Source of the DNA: Croceicoccus ponticola
GTDB lineage: Bacteria; Pseudomonadota; Alphaproteobacteria; Sphingomonadales; Sphingomonadaceae
Assembly: GCF_004004515.1 (NCBI RefSeq)
Contig: NZ_RXOL01000001.1
Location: 868,001 to 932,000, forward strand
Direction of reading: 5' to 3'
Length of the DNA stretch: 64,000 nucleotides
Shown here: positions 1-6,885 of the stretch, piece by piece
Position numbering within the stretch: the stretch's first letter is position 1
Layout of the letters: every line of letters begins with the position of its first letter
Program-made: the position numbers and the translations under genes
The notes under the pieces: generated by a model
What the model saw: only the letters and a program-made list of their open reading frames with translations
Told to the model about the DNA's origin: nothing
Databases searched by the model: none

Positions 1-218
1 TCCATCAGCGCGGCTGGAATGAACTTGAAGCTCCACGGCAGGAACGCCGCGCCGACCAGCAAGGCGACATCGGTGTCGCTGCCGCCGTTTGCGGCGACCC
101 AGATTGGTATGGCAACGTCAGTTACGCCGACCGGGATGCCCTGTCCGAAATAGAACAGGAAGAACGCCACGAGCCGCAGCTTGCGGCTTTCAGCCAGAAC
201 CCAGAGCGAACCTGCCAT
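1..218 (-). CDS. MFS transporter, AmpG/PAT-like, N-terminal fragment
   Basis: The first 72 residues of a membrane transporter that runs off the left edge of the window. The N-terminus has a short charged stretch (ESRKLRL), then a hydrophobic helix with FFLFYFGQGIPVGV and a second helix around LLVGAAFLPWSFKFIPAALM. The YFGQG-P pattern and the F-K-F-x-P segment after it resemble MFS proteins of the AmpG/PAT type, which import muropeptides or similar solutes across the inner membrane. The start is supported by a GGGAG Shine-Dalgarno sequence just upstream. The substrate cannot be judged from this fragment. Confidence 0.7.
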   Translation of the reverse strand, partial: MAGSLWVLAESRKLRLVAFFLFYFGQGIPVGVTDVAIPIWVAANGGSDTDVALLVGAAFLPWSFKFIPAALM

Positions 219-310
219 CTGCCACTCCCTGTTGCCCTGAGATCTGGGCCTAGGGCTTGGGGAAGGTATTGCAGACAGTCAGCGCCGCAGCAACAGGCGG
301 CCGTCAACGA

Positions 311-442
311 TCAGTCGATAGCTTCTTCGCCGGCACGGCCGACCGAGCCGATGTCTTCGCCAAGACCTTTGACCGTGTTGCAGGCGGCAAGCCCGGCGAC
401 CATCGCGGCAAGCGACAGGGTGACAATCGTTTTACGCAGCAT
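311..442 (-). CDS. Entericidin A/B-family small lipoprotein
   Basis: A 43-residue lipoprotein. MLRKTIVTLSLAAMVAGLAAC is a lipoprotein signal with lipobox LAAC (C21), followed by a short mature part, NTVKGLGEDIGSVGRAGEEA. This matches entericidins (EcnA/EcnB), small envelope lipoproteins often induced in stationary phase or stress. An in-frame upstream ATG at 526 would add 28 hydrophilic residues and hide the signal peptide, so 442 is taken as the start; it has an AAGGAAT-type ribosome site. It is monocistronic, about 90 bases from the divergent-looking transporter fragment on the same strand. Confidence 0.85.
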   Translation of the reverse strand: MLRKTIVTLSLAAMVAGLAACNTVKGLGEDIGSVGRAGEEAID

Positions 443-812
443 ATTCGTTCTCTTATTCCTTGGAACGGGATCGTTCGGTTGTTTCGATAGCGCCGCAACA
501 GCCCGCGCAAAAGCGTCGATTTGCACTTAAGCGGCCCTGCCGTTGCTGACCCTTGCCGCTCGCGGCACGCACTTTGCATCAACGCTGGATGTTCGGACAC
601 AGTTTGCATGGCGTACCCTTTGCTGCATGATTGCGCGATGAACCGCAAGGATGCCCTGCAGCGCACAAGCCCCAATCGCACGAGCCTGGCAATCGCATCA
701 ACAGGATGAGGCAAGCACGCAGAGCGTCTTGAAAGACGTGTCTTACATCGCTAATACAGTCGAAAGACGATATTTGGAAACGTGAGGGCAAATAGTCCTT
801 ATTTCGAACGGG
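443..812. other. Intergenic region between ecn-like gene and telA
   Basis: 370 bases without a convincing gene. The right part carries the telA promoter and its inverted repeat (725-757). The left part should carry the entericidin promoter on the minus strand, but no clear hexamers stand out. Short open frames here lack ribosome sites. Confidence 0.5.
725..757 (+). promoter_or_regulatory. Sigma-70 promoter with overlapping inverted repeat, upstream of telA
   Basis: A -35 TTGAAA (729-734) and a -10 TAATAC (752-757) are separated by exactly 17 bases. A perfect inverted repeat CGTCTT-GA-AAGACG (725-738) overlaps the -35, and further half-sites TCTT (741-744) and AAAGACG (763-769) follow. This layout suits an operator that controls the telA operon. 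Both the promoter and the repeat are read directly; the operator role is inferred. Confidence 0.6.
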
Positions 813-2024
813 ATGACCATGGCCGAACAGCCGACTGCGACCGCAACCGCCCAGGAACTTACACTCGAAGCGCCGAGCCCCGTGCCCGAGGTAAAGCCGG
901 AAAAAGCGTCCGGACTGGTGCCGGTAGACGATGACACGAAGTCGAAGCTGGCCGCCAAGGTCGACCTGTTCGTGTCCGACCTGATCGCGCAAGACACCAA
1001 TTCGCCGGAATTCGGCAAAAAGGTCGACCAGCTGACCAACATGGGCCGCAAGGAAATCGCCGCTGCGTCGGGAATGTCGAACCGCTTTCTCGACCGGCCC
1101 GTGCGCGCGATGGATGTCGACACCGGCATCGGCGCGGACCTGACCGATCTTCGCCGCACGGTCGAAGAACTGGATCCCGGCCGCAAGGGCAAGATGACCG
1201 GGCGCAAGCTGTTCGGCATCATCCCGTTCGGCAACAAACTGAAGAATTACTTCGACAGCTACACCAGCGCGCAAGGGCACATCCAGTCGATCCTCGCCCG
1301 GCTTGCCAGCGGCAAGGACGAATTGCTGATGGACAATGCGGCGATCGACGTTGAGCGGCAGAAGCTGTGGGACGCGATGGGCAAGCTGGAACAGATGATC
1401 CACATTTCCCGCACGCTGGACGAAAAGCTGGAGGATGCGGCCAACGATCTGGACGCGACCGAACCGGCCAAGGCCAAGGCGCTGCGCGAAACCGCGCTGT
1501 TCTATACCCGCCAGCGGACGCAGGACCTGCTCACGCAAATGGCGGTCAGCGTTCAGGGCTATCTCGCGCTCGATCTGGTGAAGAAGAACAATGTCGAACT
1601 GGTCAAAGGCGTCGACCGCGCCAGTACGACAACCGTGTCGGCGCTTCGCACCGCCGTCACCGTGGCGCAGGCAATGACCAATCAGCGGCTGGTGCTGGGG
1701 CAGATCACCGCTCTCAACACCACAACTGCCGGGATTATCGACAGCACGAGCACGCTGCTGCGCGACCAGACGGGCAAAATCCACGAACAGGCGGCATCGA
1801 GCACGATCCCGCTCGAAACCCTGCAACGCGCGTTCCAGAATATCTATGACACGATGGATACGATCGACACGTTCAAGCTGAAGGCGCTCGATTCCATGAA
1901 ACAGACGGTCGACACCCTGTCGAACGAAGTCGAACGGTCGCGCGGGTACATCGCGCGGGCCGAAGGCGCGAACAAGGCGCAGATCGAAACGACGAACAAT
2001 CCGCTGCTGAGCATCGAGGGCTGA
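813..2024 (+). CDS. telA: TelA/KlaA family toxic anion resistance protein
   Basis: A 403-residue soluble protein of the TelA family (PF05816), linked to resistance to tellurite and other toxic anions and to cell-envelope antimicrobials; the biochemical activity is unknown. The N-terminal 45 residues are low-complexity (Thr/Ala/Pro/Glu). The rest is predicted helical, with the family's typical central run around GRKLFGIIPFGNKLKNYF and long coiled-coil-like helices to the end. It is first in a three-gene operon with an XpaC-like membrane protein 10 bases downstream, the usual TelA partner. ATG codons at 813 and 819 are both possible starts; the second has the better-spaced GGGAT. Confidence 0.88.
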   Translation: MTMAEQPTATATAQELTLEAPSPVPEVKPEKASGLVPVDDDTKSKLAAKVDLFVSDLIAQDTNSPEFGKKVDQLTNMGRKEIAAASGMSNRFLDRPVRAMDVDTGIGADLTDLRRTVEELDPGRKGKMTGRKLFGIIPFGNKLKNYFDSYTSAQGHIQSILARLASGKDELLMDNAAIDVERQKLWDAMGKLEQMIHISRTLDEKLEDAANDLDATEPAKAKALRETALFYTRQRTQDLLTQMAVSVQGYLALDLVKKNNVELVKGVDRASTTTVSALRTAVTVAQAMTNQRLVLGQITALNTTTAGIIDSTSTLLRDQTGKIHEQAASSTIPLETLQRAFQNIYDTMDTIDTFKLKALDSMKQTVDTLSNEVERSRGYIARAEGANKAQIETTNNPLLSIEG

Positions 2025-2034
2025 ACCGGGCGGG

Positions 2035-2892
2035 ATGGCCGACATGACCCACGAAGCGGATCGCATCATGGCGGCGGCGCGCGACAGCCTCGCGGTCAAT
2101 CGCGCCGGTGGCTATCACCGCGGCTCGATCGGCGCGGGATCGGCGCGGCTGAAGCGCGAGCATTCGGTGTCGAAACTGAAACGCATCATGGTCGCGGTCG
2201 CCGCGATCGTGGTCGCGGCGATGGGCTTTGGCCTGTTCGTAGGCGCGCTGGGGTTCGAAGGGTTGTTCGTGACCGTGCTCCTGATGGCCATCACCATCGG
2301 CGTGCTCGCCAAGTTTCCGCGCATCAAGGTGCCGACCCGCGCCAATCTTGCCACCGGATCGCTACAGCAGAACGTCGCCCGGACAGAACTATGGCTGGAA
2401 AGCCAGCGTCCCGCCCTGCCAGCGCCCGCCGTGACGCTGGTCGATCAGATCGGCGTCCAGCTCGACGGGCTGGGCGTGCAATTGCGCGGGTTGGACGAAA
2501 ATACGCCCGCCGCCGTCAGCGTGCGTAACCTCGTGACACGCGACCTGCCCGAAATCGTATCCAGCTATACCCAGATCCCGAAGCACCTCCGCGCGCAGGA
2601 CAGCGCTGGCTCGACGCCCGACGGGCAATTGGCCGAAAGCCTGAAGAGCATCAGCCGCGAAATCGACACCGTAACCCGGCAACTGGCCGAAGGGGCGCTT
2701 GACGAACTGGCCGTGCGGACGCGATATCTCGATTACAAATACGGCGGCGCGATGGATGAAACCGCCGCACTGCCTCCGCCCAGCGCGCCCGATCCGGCGC
2801 TTCCACCCGTTAGCCCCACGCCACTCGCCCCTCCGCCCGCCGAACCGAGCGGGCCGCTGGGTGCGATTGAAACACCGACCAAGGAACTCTGA
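2035..2892 (+). CDS. XpaC-like membrane protein, TelA partner
   Basis: A 285-residue protein with two adjacent membrane segments (about residues 46-68 and 70-88, rich in Val/Ala/Ile/Leu) and a cytoplasmic helical domain (about 105-235) containing the sequence RTRYLDYKYGG. The last 45 residues are Pro-rich (repeated PPPSAPDP-type segments). The arrangement resembles XpaC proteins (PF10112), encoded next to TelA in many bacteria, so a membrane-anchoring role for TelA is likely. The stop is followed by one base and then the next gene, implying translational coupling. The family assignment rests on architecture and context, not on a diagnostic motif. Confidence 0.65.
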   Translation: MADMTHEADRIMAAARDSLAVNRAGGYHRGSIGAGSARLKREHSVSKLKRIMVAVAAIVVAAMGFGLFVGALGFEGLFVTVLLMAITIGVLAKFPRIKVPTRANLATGSLQQNVARTELWLESQRPALPAPAVTLVDQIGVQLDGLGVQLRGLDENTPAAVSVRNLVTRDLPEIVSSYTQIPKHLRAQDSAGSTPDGQLAESLKSISREIDTVTRQLAEGALDELAVRTRYLDYKYGGAMDETAALPPPSAPDPALPPVSPTPLAPPPAEPSGPLGAIETPTKEL

Positions 2893-2893
2893 C

Positions 2894-3190
2894 ATGCGCG
2901 TAGCCGTGCCGCACACTCTCCCCAAGGCGGAGGTGCGCCGTCGCCTCGACGAAAAACAGGGCGATATCGCAGGGTTCGTTCCCGGCGGGATGGCCGATGT
3001 CGAAACCAGCTGGGCCAGCGAAGACCGGATGACCATGACCATTCGCGCAATGGGTCAGGAACTGACCGGCAACGTCGACATCGAGGACGATGCGGTCGTC
3101 TTCAACATCGCGCTGCCGCTTGCGCTATCGTTCGTCGAACCGATGATTTCGGGCGCAATCGAGGAAAAGGGGCGCAAGCTGCTGACTTAG
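2894..3190 (+). CDS. Polyhydroxyalkanoic acid system family protein (PHA_gran_rgn-like)
   Basis: A 98-residue soluble alpha/beta protein. It opens with MRVAVPHTLPKAEVRRRLDE, has a central beta stretch (MTMTIRAMGQELTGNVDI) and ends in a helix after LPLALSFVEPMISGAIE. This pattern fits the small PHA system family (PF09650/TIGR02610), associated with polyhydroxyalkanoate granule genes in other bacteria. No PHA synthase or phasin lies nearby, so the link to granules here is by family only. ATG 2894 is used because it begins directly after the upstream stop; longer in-frame readings fall inside the previous gene. Confidence 0.7.
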   Translation: MRVAVPHTLPKAEVRRRLDEKQGDIAGFVPGGMADVETSWASEDRMTMTIRAMGQELTGNVDIEDDAVVFNIALPLALSFVEPMISGAIEEKGRKLLT

Positions 3191-3200
3191 CGGCCCCACT

Positions 3201-3641
3201 TCAAAGATCGCGGTCAAGCTCCAGATAGCTGAGCGGCACTCGCAATTGCGCCGACGCCACCCGCGTTTCCATGAGAAACAGCACGAGCCCCGCCAGCAAC
3301 AGCACGATGGCCATGGCAAAGGTCAGCGCGACGAACGGTTCGGTCGACGCGTGGATGAACTGGCTGGAGAAAATCAGCACGACAGTGAAGCCGATGGTAA
3401 TCGCGCTTAACACCATCATCAGTTGCGCCCGCCCGATCAGCGTGGTGCGACGCGCCAGCATCCGCAGTTCCCGGACGCTGGCGTCGTGTTCCTCGCCTTG
3501 GGTACGCTGAAACGCGACCTGCATTTCGCGCGTGCGATCGACGACACGTGACAGCCGCGACGCCATCATATTGAGGATGTTGCCGATGGCCACGAGCACG
3601 AAGACCGGAGCAAGCGCGAGCTGAATGGATTGAACGATCAT
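3201..3641 (-). CDS. DUF2721 domain membrane protein
   Basis: A 146-residue inner-membrane protein with three hydrophobic segments: residues 5-25 (LALAPVFVLVAIGNILNMM), about 72-93 and about 103-125. The signature ASRLSRVVDRTRE between helix 1 and a basic coiled segment is typical of DUF2721. The function of this family is not established. It converges on the PHA-like gene, 10 bases away, and lies 70 bases beyond the manA stop on the same strand, so it may be read at low level from the mannose operon or from its own promoter. Confidence 0.85.
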   Translation of the reverse strand: MIVQSIQLALAPVFVLVAIGNILNMMASRLSRVVDRTREMQVAFQRTQGEEHDASVRELRMLARRTTLIGRAQLMMVLSAITIGFTVVLIFSSQFIHASTEPFVALTFAMAIVLLLAGLVLFLMETRVASAQLRVPLSYLELDRDL

Positions 3642-3710
3642 GTGATCTGTTTAATCCGCGAAAGTCCTTGCGCAAAGCGGCATTGGCGCAAATGCGTCAG
3701 GAAAGATCGC

Positions 3711-4517
3711 TCAACAAGGCCGGGTCAGCAGGCACGTCGCGCCATCCGCGATGGCAAGTCGCCCGATCGCTTCGACCAGCGCGCATTCCCCCACCGCAAC
3801 GGGGCTGCCGTCAATGAAAACGCCGTCGGAGCGCGGGATCGCCAGTAAGTTTGCGTCATATTGTCTGGCCATATCCAGCGACACCGGCCCCTGCACGCGG
3901 TCGAGCACGAAGAACGGGCCGGAAACGAGCCGCATGGTACCGTCGGCCGGAACGTGGCTGGTCTGCGCCATGTCATATGGTTCGCCCCGTGCCACCGCGA
4001 GCCCGGCGTCGAGGTGAAGTTCACGCGGTCTGCCATAGTCATAGAGGCGATAGGTGATGTCGCTGTTCTGTTGTACCTCGATCAGGCTGACGCCCGCGCC
4101 GATGGCGTGCACCGTGTTGGCCGGAATATAGAAGAAATCGCCCGCCCTCACTTCATGCCAGACCAGCATGTCTTCGATCGACCCATCGAGCGCGGCGGCG
4201 CGCAGGGTTTGCACGTCGGTTGCTTCGGCGAACCCCACGCCTAGTGTAGCGCCAGGATCGGCGTCGATCACGTACCAGCATTCGGACTTGCCCTGACGGC
4301 CCAAACCCGCCGCTTCCGATTGGTCATCGTCGGGATGGACCTGAATCGACAGCTTTTCGCTGGTAAAGATATATTTGACGAGCAACTGATCCAGCTGCGC
4401 CGGAGGCTCGAACCAGATTTCGCCGATCCGCTGGCCGTCGGCGACCACGAACGGCGCCGGAAGCCTGTCCTTGCCCCACGGTTTTTCCACGCTGATCGTG
4501 GGCAGGATCGCGCTCAT
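3711..4517 (-). CDS. manA: Mannose-6-phosphate isomerase, class I
   Basis: A 268-residue cupin enzyme that interconverts fructose 6-phosphate and mannose 6-phosphate. Zinc-binding elements are visible: QVHPDD near residue 75, GKSECWY near 92, and PANTVHAIGAG near 150. It has the short form of the enzyme, without long insertions. The start at 4517 overlaps the manC stop by four bases (ATGA), which argues for translational coupling; an upstream reading to 4667 would lie inside manC. It is the last gene of the GT-GH130-manC-manA operon and supplies mannose 6-phosphate for GDP-mannose synthesis. Confidence 0.92.
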   Translation of the reverse strand: MSAILPTISVEKPWGKDRLPAPFVVADGQRIGEIWFEPPAQLDQLLVKYIFTSEKLSIQVHPDDDQSEAAGLGRQGKSECWYVIDADPGATLGVGFAEATDVQTLRAAALDGSIEDMLVWHEVRAGDFFYIPANTVHAIGAGVSLIEVQQNSDITYRLYDYGRPRELHLDAGLAVARGEPYDMAQTSHVPADGTMRLVSGPFFVLDRVQGPVSLDMARQYDANLLAIPRSDGVFIDGSPVAVGECALVEAIGRLAIADGATCLLTRPC

Positions 4518-5548
4518 TGGTTCGACGCGCCGAAAAGCTTGCCGACTTTCTGCGCACCCTCTCTCGTCGTGACGAGCACTTCGTCGCCGTCGACGATGAC
4601 GACAACACCCTCCAGCCCGATGACCGATACGCGCGGCCCGTCGGTATCGACCATCACATCGCGGCAATCGACAAGTTCGGCTCGCCCGCGAACGGTGTTG
4701 CCATCGTCATCGGACGGCACTGTCGCATGGAGAGCGTGCCAATTGCCGATGTCGGACCAGCCCATGGCCACTGGCACCATCGCCGCCCGTCGCGTGTTTT
4801 CCATCACCGCATAATCGACGCTCTCGCTTTCGATCGCCGCAAAGGCGGCTGCGTCGGGAAAGAACCTGCGGCCTTCCTCATGCCCTGCAGCCACGGCTTC
4901 GCGCGCGGATTTCGCAATGGCGGGCCGGTGGGCCTCCAATTCGTCCATGAAGGTCCCGGCGCGGAACGCAAAAAGCCCGCCGTTCCAGCTATAGCCGCCC
5001 TCGGACAGGAACTGTTCGGCAAGGGCGCGGTCGGGCTTTTCCACGAAGCGTTCGATGCGCCAAGCGCCTTCCCCGATCTCGTCACCCTGTTTCAGGTAAC
5101 CGAACCCGGTTTCGGGCGCGTCGGGCGTGATGCCGAATGCGACTAACCAACCTTCGCGCGCAAGTTCCCCTGCACGGGCGGCCGCGACGTTGAAGGCTTC
5201 GCAATCGGCGATGTGATGGTCGCTCGGGCACACCAGCATGACGTCGTCGGCAGACAATCGGCAAGCGGCGAGCGCAATGGCGGCGGCGGTGTTGCGGGCC
5301 ATCGGCTCGACGATGACCTCACCGTTCGCATCATCCATCTGTTCTTCGACATGACCCAAGTGCGCTGCGCCGGTAACGACGATGGGACTGCCGAACAGAT
5401 CGCGATCACCGCAGCGATTGAGGGTCGCGATGAACAGCGGTTCTTCGCCGACAAGAGGGATGAACGGTTTGGGTCGCGTCGCGCGCGATTTGGGCCAAAG
5501 GCGCGTCCCGTTGCCGCCACACAACACGACCGGAACGATTTGCGCCAT
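4514..5548 (-). CDS. manC: Mannose-1-phosphate guanylyltransferase
   Basis: A 344-residue nucleotidyltransferase that makes GDP-mannose from mannose 1-phosphate and GTP. The N-terminus has the signature LCGGNGTRLWPKSR followed by RPKPF; VEKPD (near residue 170) and SWNGGLFAFR follow, as in the GMP family. The C-terminal isomerase cupin of bifunctional ManC/XanB/AlgA is absent and is encoded separately as ManA immediately downstream. It begins 8 bases after the GH130 stop with a GGAAT ribosome site. Phosphomannomutase, the enzyme between ManA and ManC, is not in this window. Confidence 0.92.
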   Translation of the reverse strand: MAQIVPVVLCGGNGTRLWPKSRATRPKPFIPLVGEEPLFIATLNRCGDRDLFGSPIVVTGAAHLGHVEEQMDDANGEVIVEPMARNTAAAIALAACRLSADDVMLVCPSDHHIADCEAFNVAAARAGELAREGWLVAFGITPDAPETGFGYLKQGDEIGEGAWRIERFVEKPDRALAEQFLSEGGYSWNGGLFAFRAGTFMDELEAHRPAIAKSAREAVAAGHEEGRRFFPDAAAFAAIESESVDYAVMENTRRAAMVPVAMGWSDIGNWHALHATVPSDDDGNTVRGRAELVDCRDVMVDTDGPRVSVIGLEGVVVIVDGDEVLVTTREGAQKVGKLFGASNQ

Positions 5549-5556
5549 TATAATTC

Positions 5557-6885
5557 CTATTCCATGATCCGAAGCAGTTCGTCGACGGTGGTCGTGGCAA
5601 AGCCGACTGCACTATCTGATATGCCGTAAGGGATGAGAAGTTCCTCACCCACGATCATTGCACCGCAAGTATAGACCACATTGGGCACATAACCCGATCG
5701 GTCGTTGTCCACGGCGGTCAGAACAGGCGTTTTCGCTCGGGCAAGAACCTTGGACGGATCGTCCTTGTCCAGCAGCGCGCAGCCCAGCGAATACTTGCGC
5801 ATCGCGCCGACGCCATGGGTAAACAGCAGCCATCCATGTTCTGTCAGCAACGGGCTTCCGCAATTTCCGATCTGGATGAATTCCCAAGGGTACTTGGGCG
5901 TCATCAGTAATGCGCCTTCGTCGTCCCAACATTCGAGATCGTCCGATTTCAGCAGGAACAGGTTCTTGCCGTCCTGCCGCCCGACCATGGCATATCGCCC
6001 GTCGATCTTTTGCGGAAACAGCGCCATGCCCTTGTTCCGCCCTGCCTCCCCGCGGATCGGCTGCATCACGAAGCTTTTGAAATCCCGCGTGCGCATCAGT
6101 TCGGACCGGATCGAACGACCGCTGTAGGCGGTGTAGGTGCCGATCCATTCGTAATCGCCATCGCCGTGTTCGAAGCGTACGAGGCGCAGGTCTTCCAATC
6201 CGCCGGCCTGTTGTTCGGTGACCGGAAAGATCACCGTGTTCGACAGGCTGGAATCGGAATGGCGGTAGACGGTGACCGCCTCGTCGCCCGCAACTTCGGC
6301 AATCGCGCTGTCGGCCGCGGTCGCAAAACTGGACTGCGGCCACAGGCTGAAATCGCCGCCACGTTCAAAAATGCCTTCGCGAAAGGCGATCGAGCTGATG
6401 TGCCCTTCCCCGACCGCGCGCAGCGACATGACAAACCGACACGCGCCGCCTGCCATGCCGGACTGGTCGGGATGCGGGACGACAGACGGGTTCATCAGCG
6501 CCGCTGCCGCATAAGTGTATTCGTGGCAGAAATAGCTGCCGATCAGCTTGCGCCGCGTTTCCGAATACTGCGCACCGTCGAGGCCGAGGACTTCCTCCAC
6601 CTCCGCATAGCGTTCAAGGAACATGCGTTCGGTCTGCCAGTGCCGTTCAGCAAAATCGGACTGCACGCGCCGATATTCCACCGCCGCCTGATCTTCGGAC
6701 AGCGAATTGATATCCTGCACCAGCTTGAAGGCGCGATTGCCGTCCGCTGTCCGGGCCTGCCATCCCAGGTGGAACGGCCTGAGCACTACGCGGGAGGGAT
6801 CTGCCTTTAACCGCTCATCGGATATATGCAGCGGGCTCTCGGGATATTCGCTCGTTCTCAAAGAAATCTCCGCCCGAATCGGCAC
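5557..6885 (-). CDS. Glycoside hydrolase family 130 protein (mannoside phosphorylase/hydrolase-like)
   Basis: A 442-residue five-bladed propeller enzyme of GH130, a family of phosphorylases and hydrolases acting on beta-mannosides. Diagnostic segments are SRVVLRPFHLGW near the N-terminus, GGLEDLRLVRF (the E-D-x-R segment holding the general acid Asp), CGSPLLTEHGWLLFTHGV, and YVPNVVYTCGA near the C-terminus. The listed start is GTG at 6885, which has no ribosome site; a TTG at 6861 (434 residues) has GGCGGAG well placed before it and may be the true start. Either way the gene overlaps the glycosyltransferase end by 47-71 bases. Which mannoside it acts on cannot be read from the sequence. Confidence 0.85.
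   Translation of the reverse strand: MPIRAEISLRTSEYPESPLHISDERLKADPSRVVLRPFHLGWQARTADGNRAFKLVQDINSLSEDQAAVEYRRVQSDFAERHWQTERMFLERYAEVEEVLGLDGAQYSETRRKLIGSYFCHEYTYAAAALMNPSVVPHPDQSGMAGGACRFVMSLRAVGEGHISSIAFREGIFERGGDFSLWPQSSFATAADSAIAEVAGDEAVTVYRHSDSSLSNTVIFPVTEQQAGGLEDLRLVRFEHGDGDYEWIGTYTAYSGRSIRSELMRTRDFKSFVMQPIRGEAGRNKGMALFPQKIDGRYAMVGRQDGKNLFLLKSDDLECWDDEGALLMTPKYPWEFIQIGNCGSPLLTEHGWLLFTHGVGAMRKYSLGCALLDKDDPSKVLARAKTPVLTAVDNDRSGYVPNVVYTCGAMIVGEELLIPYGISDSAVGFATTTVDELLRIME

Noticed and set aside
579-2099. A 506-codon open frame antisense to telA
   Set aside because: It mirrors codon bias of the real gene; composition is basic and low-complexity, with no ribosome site or domain.
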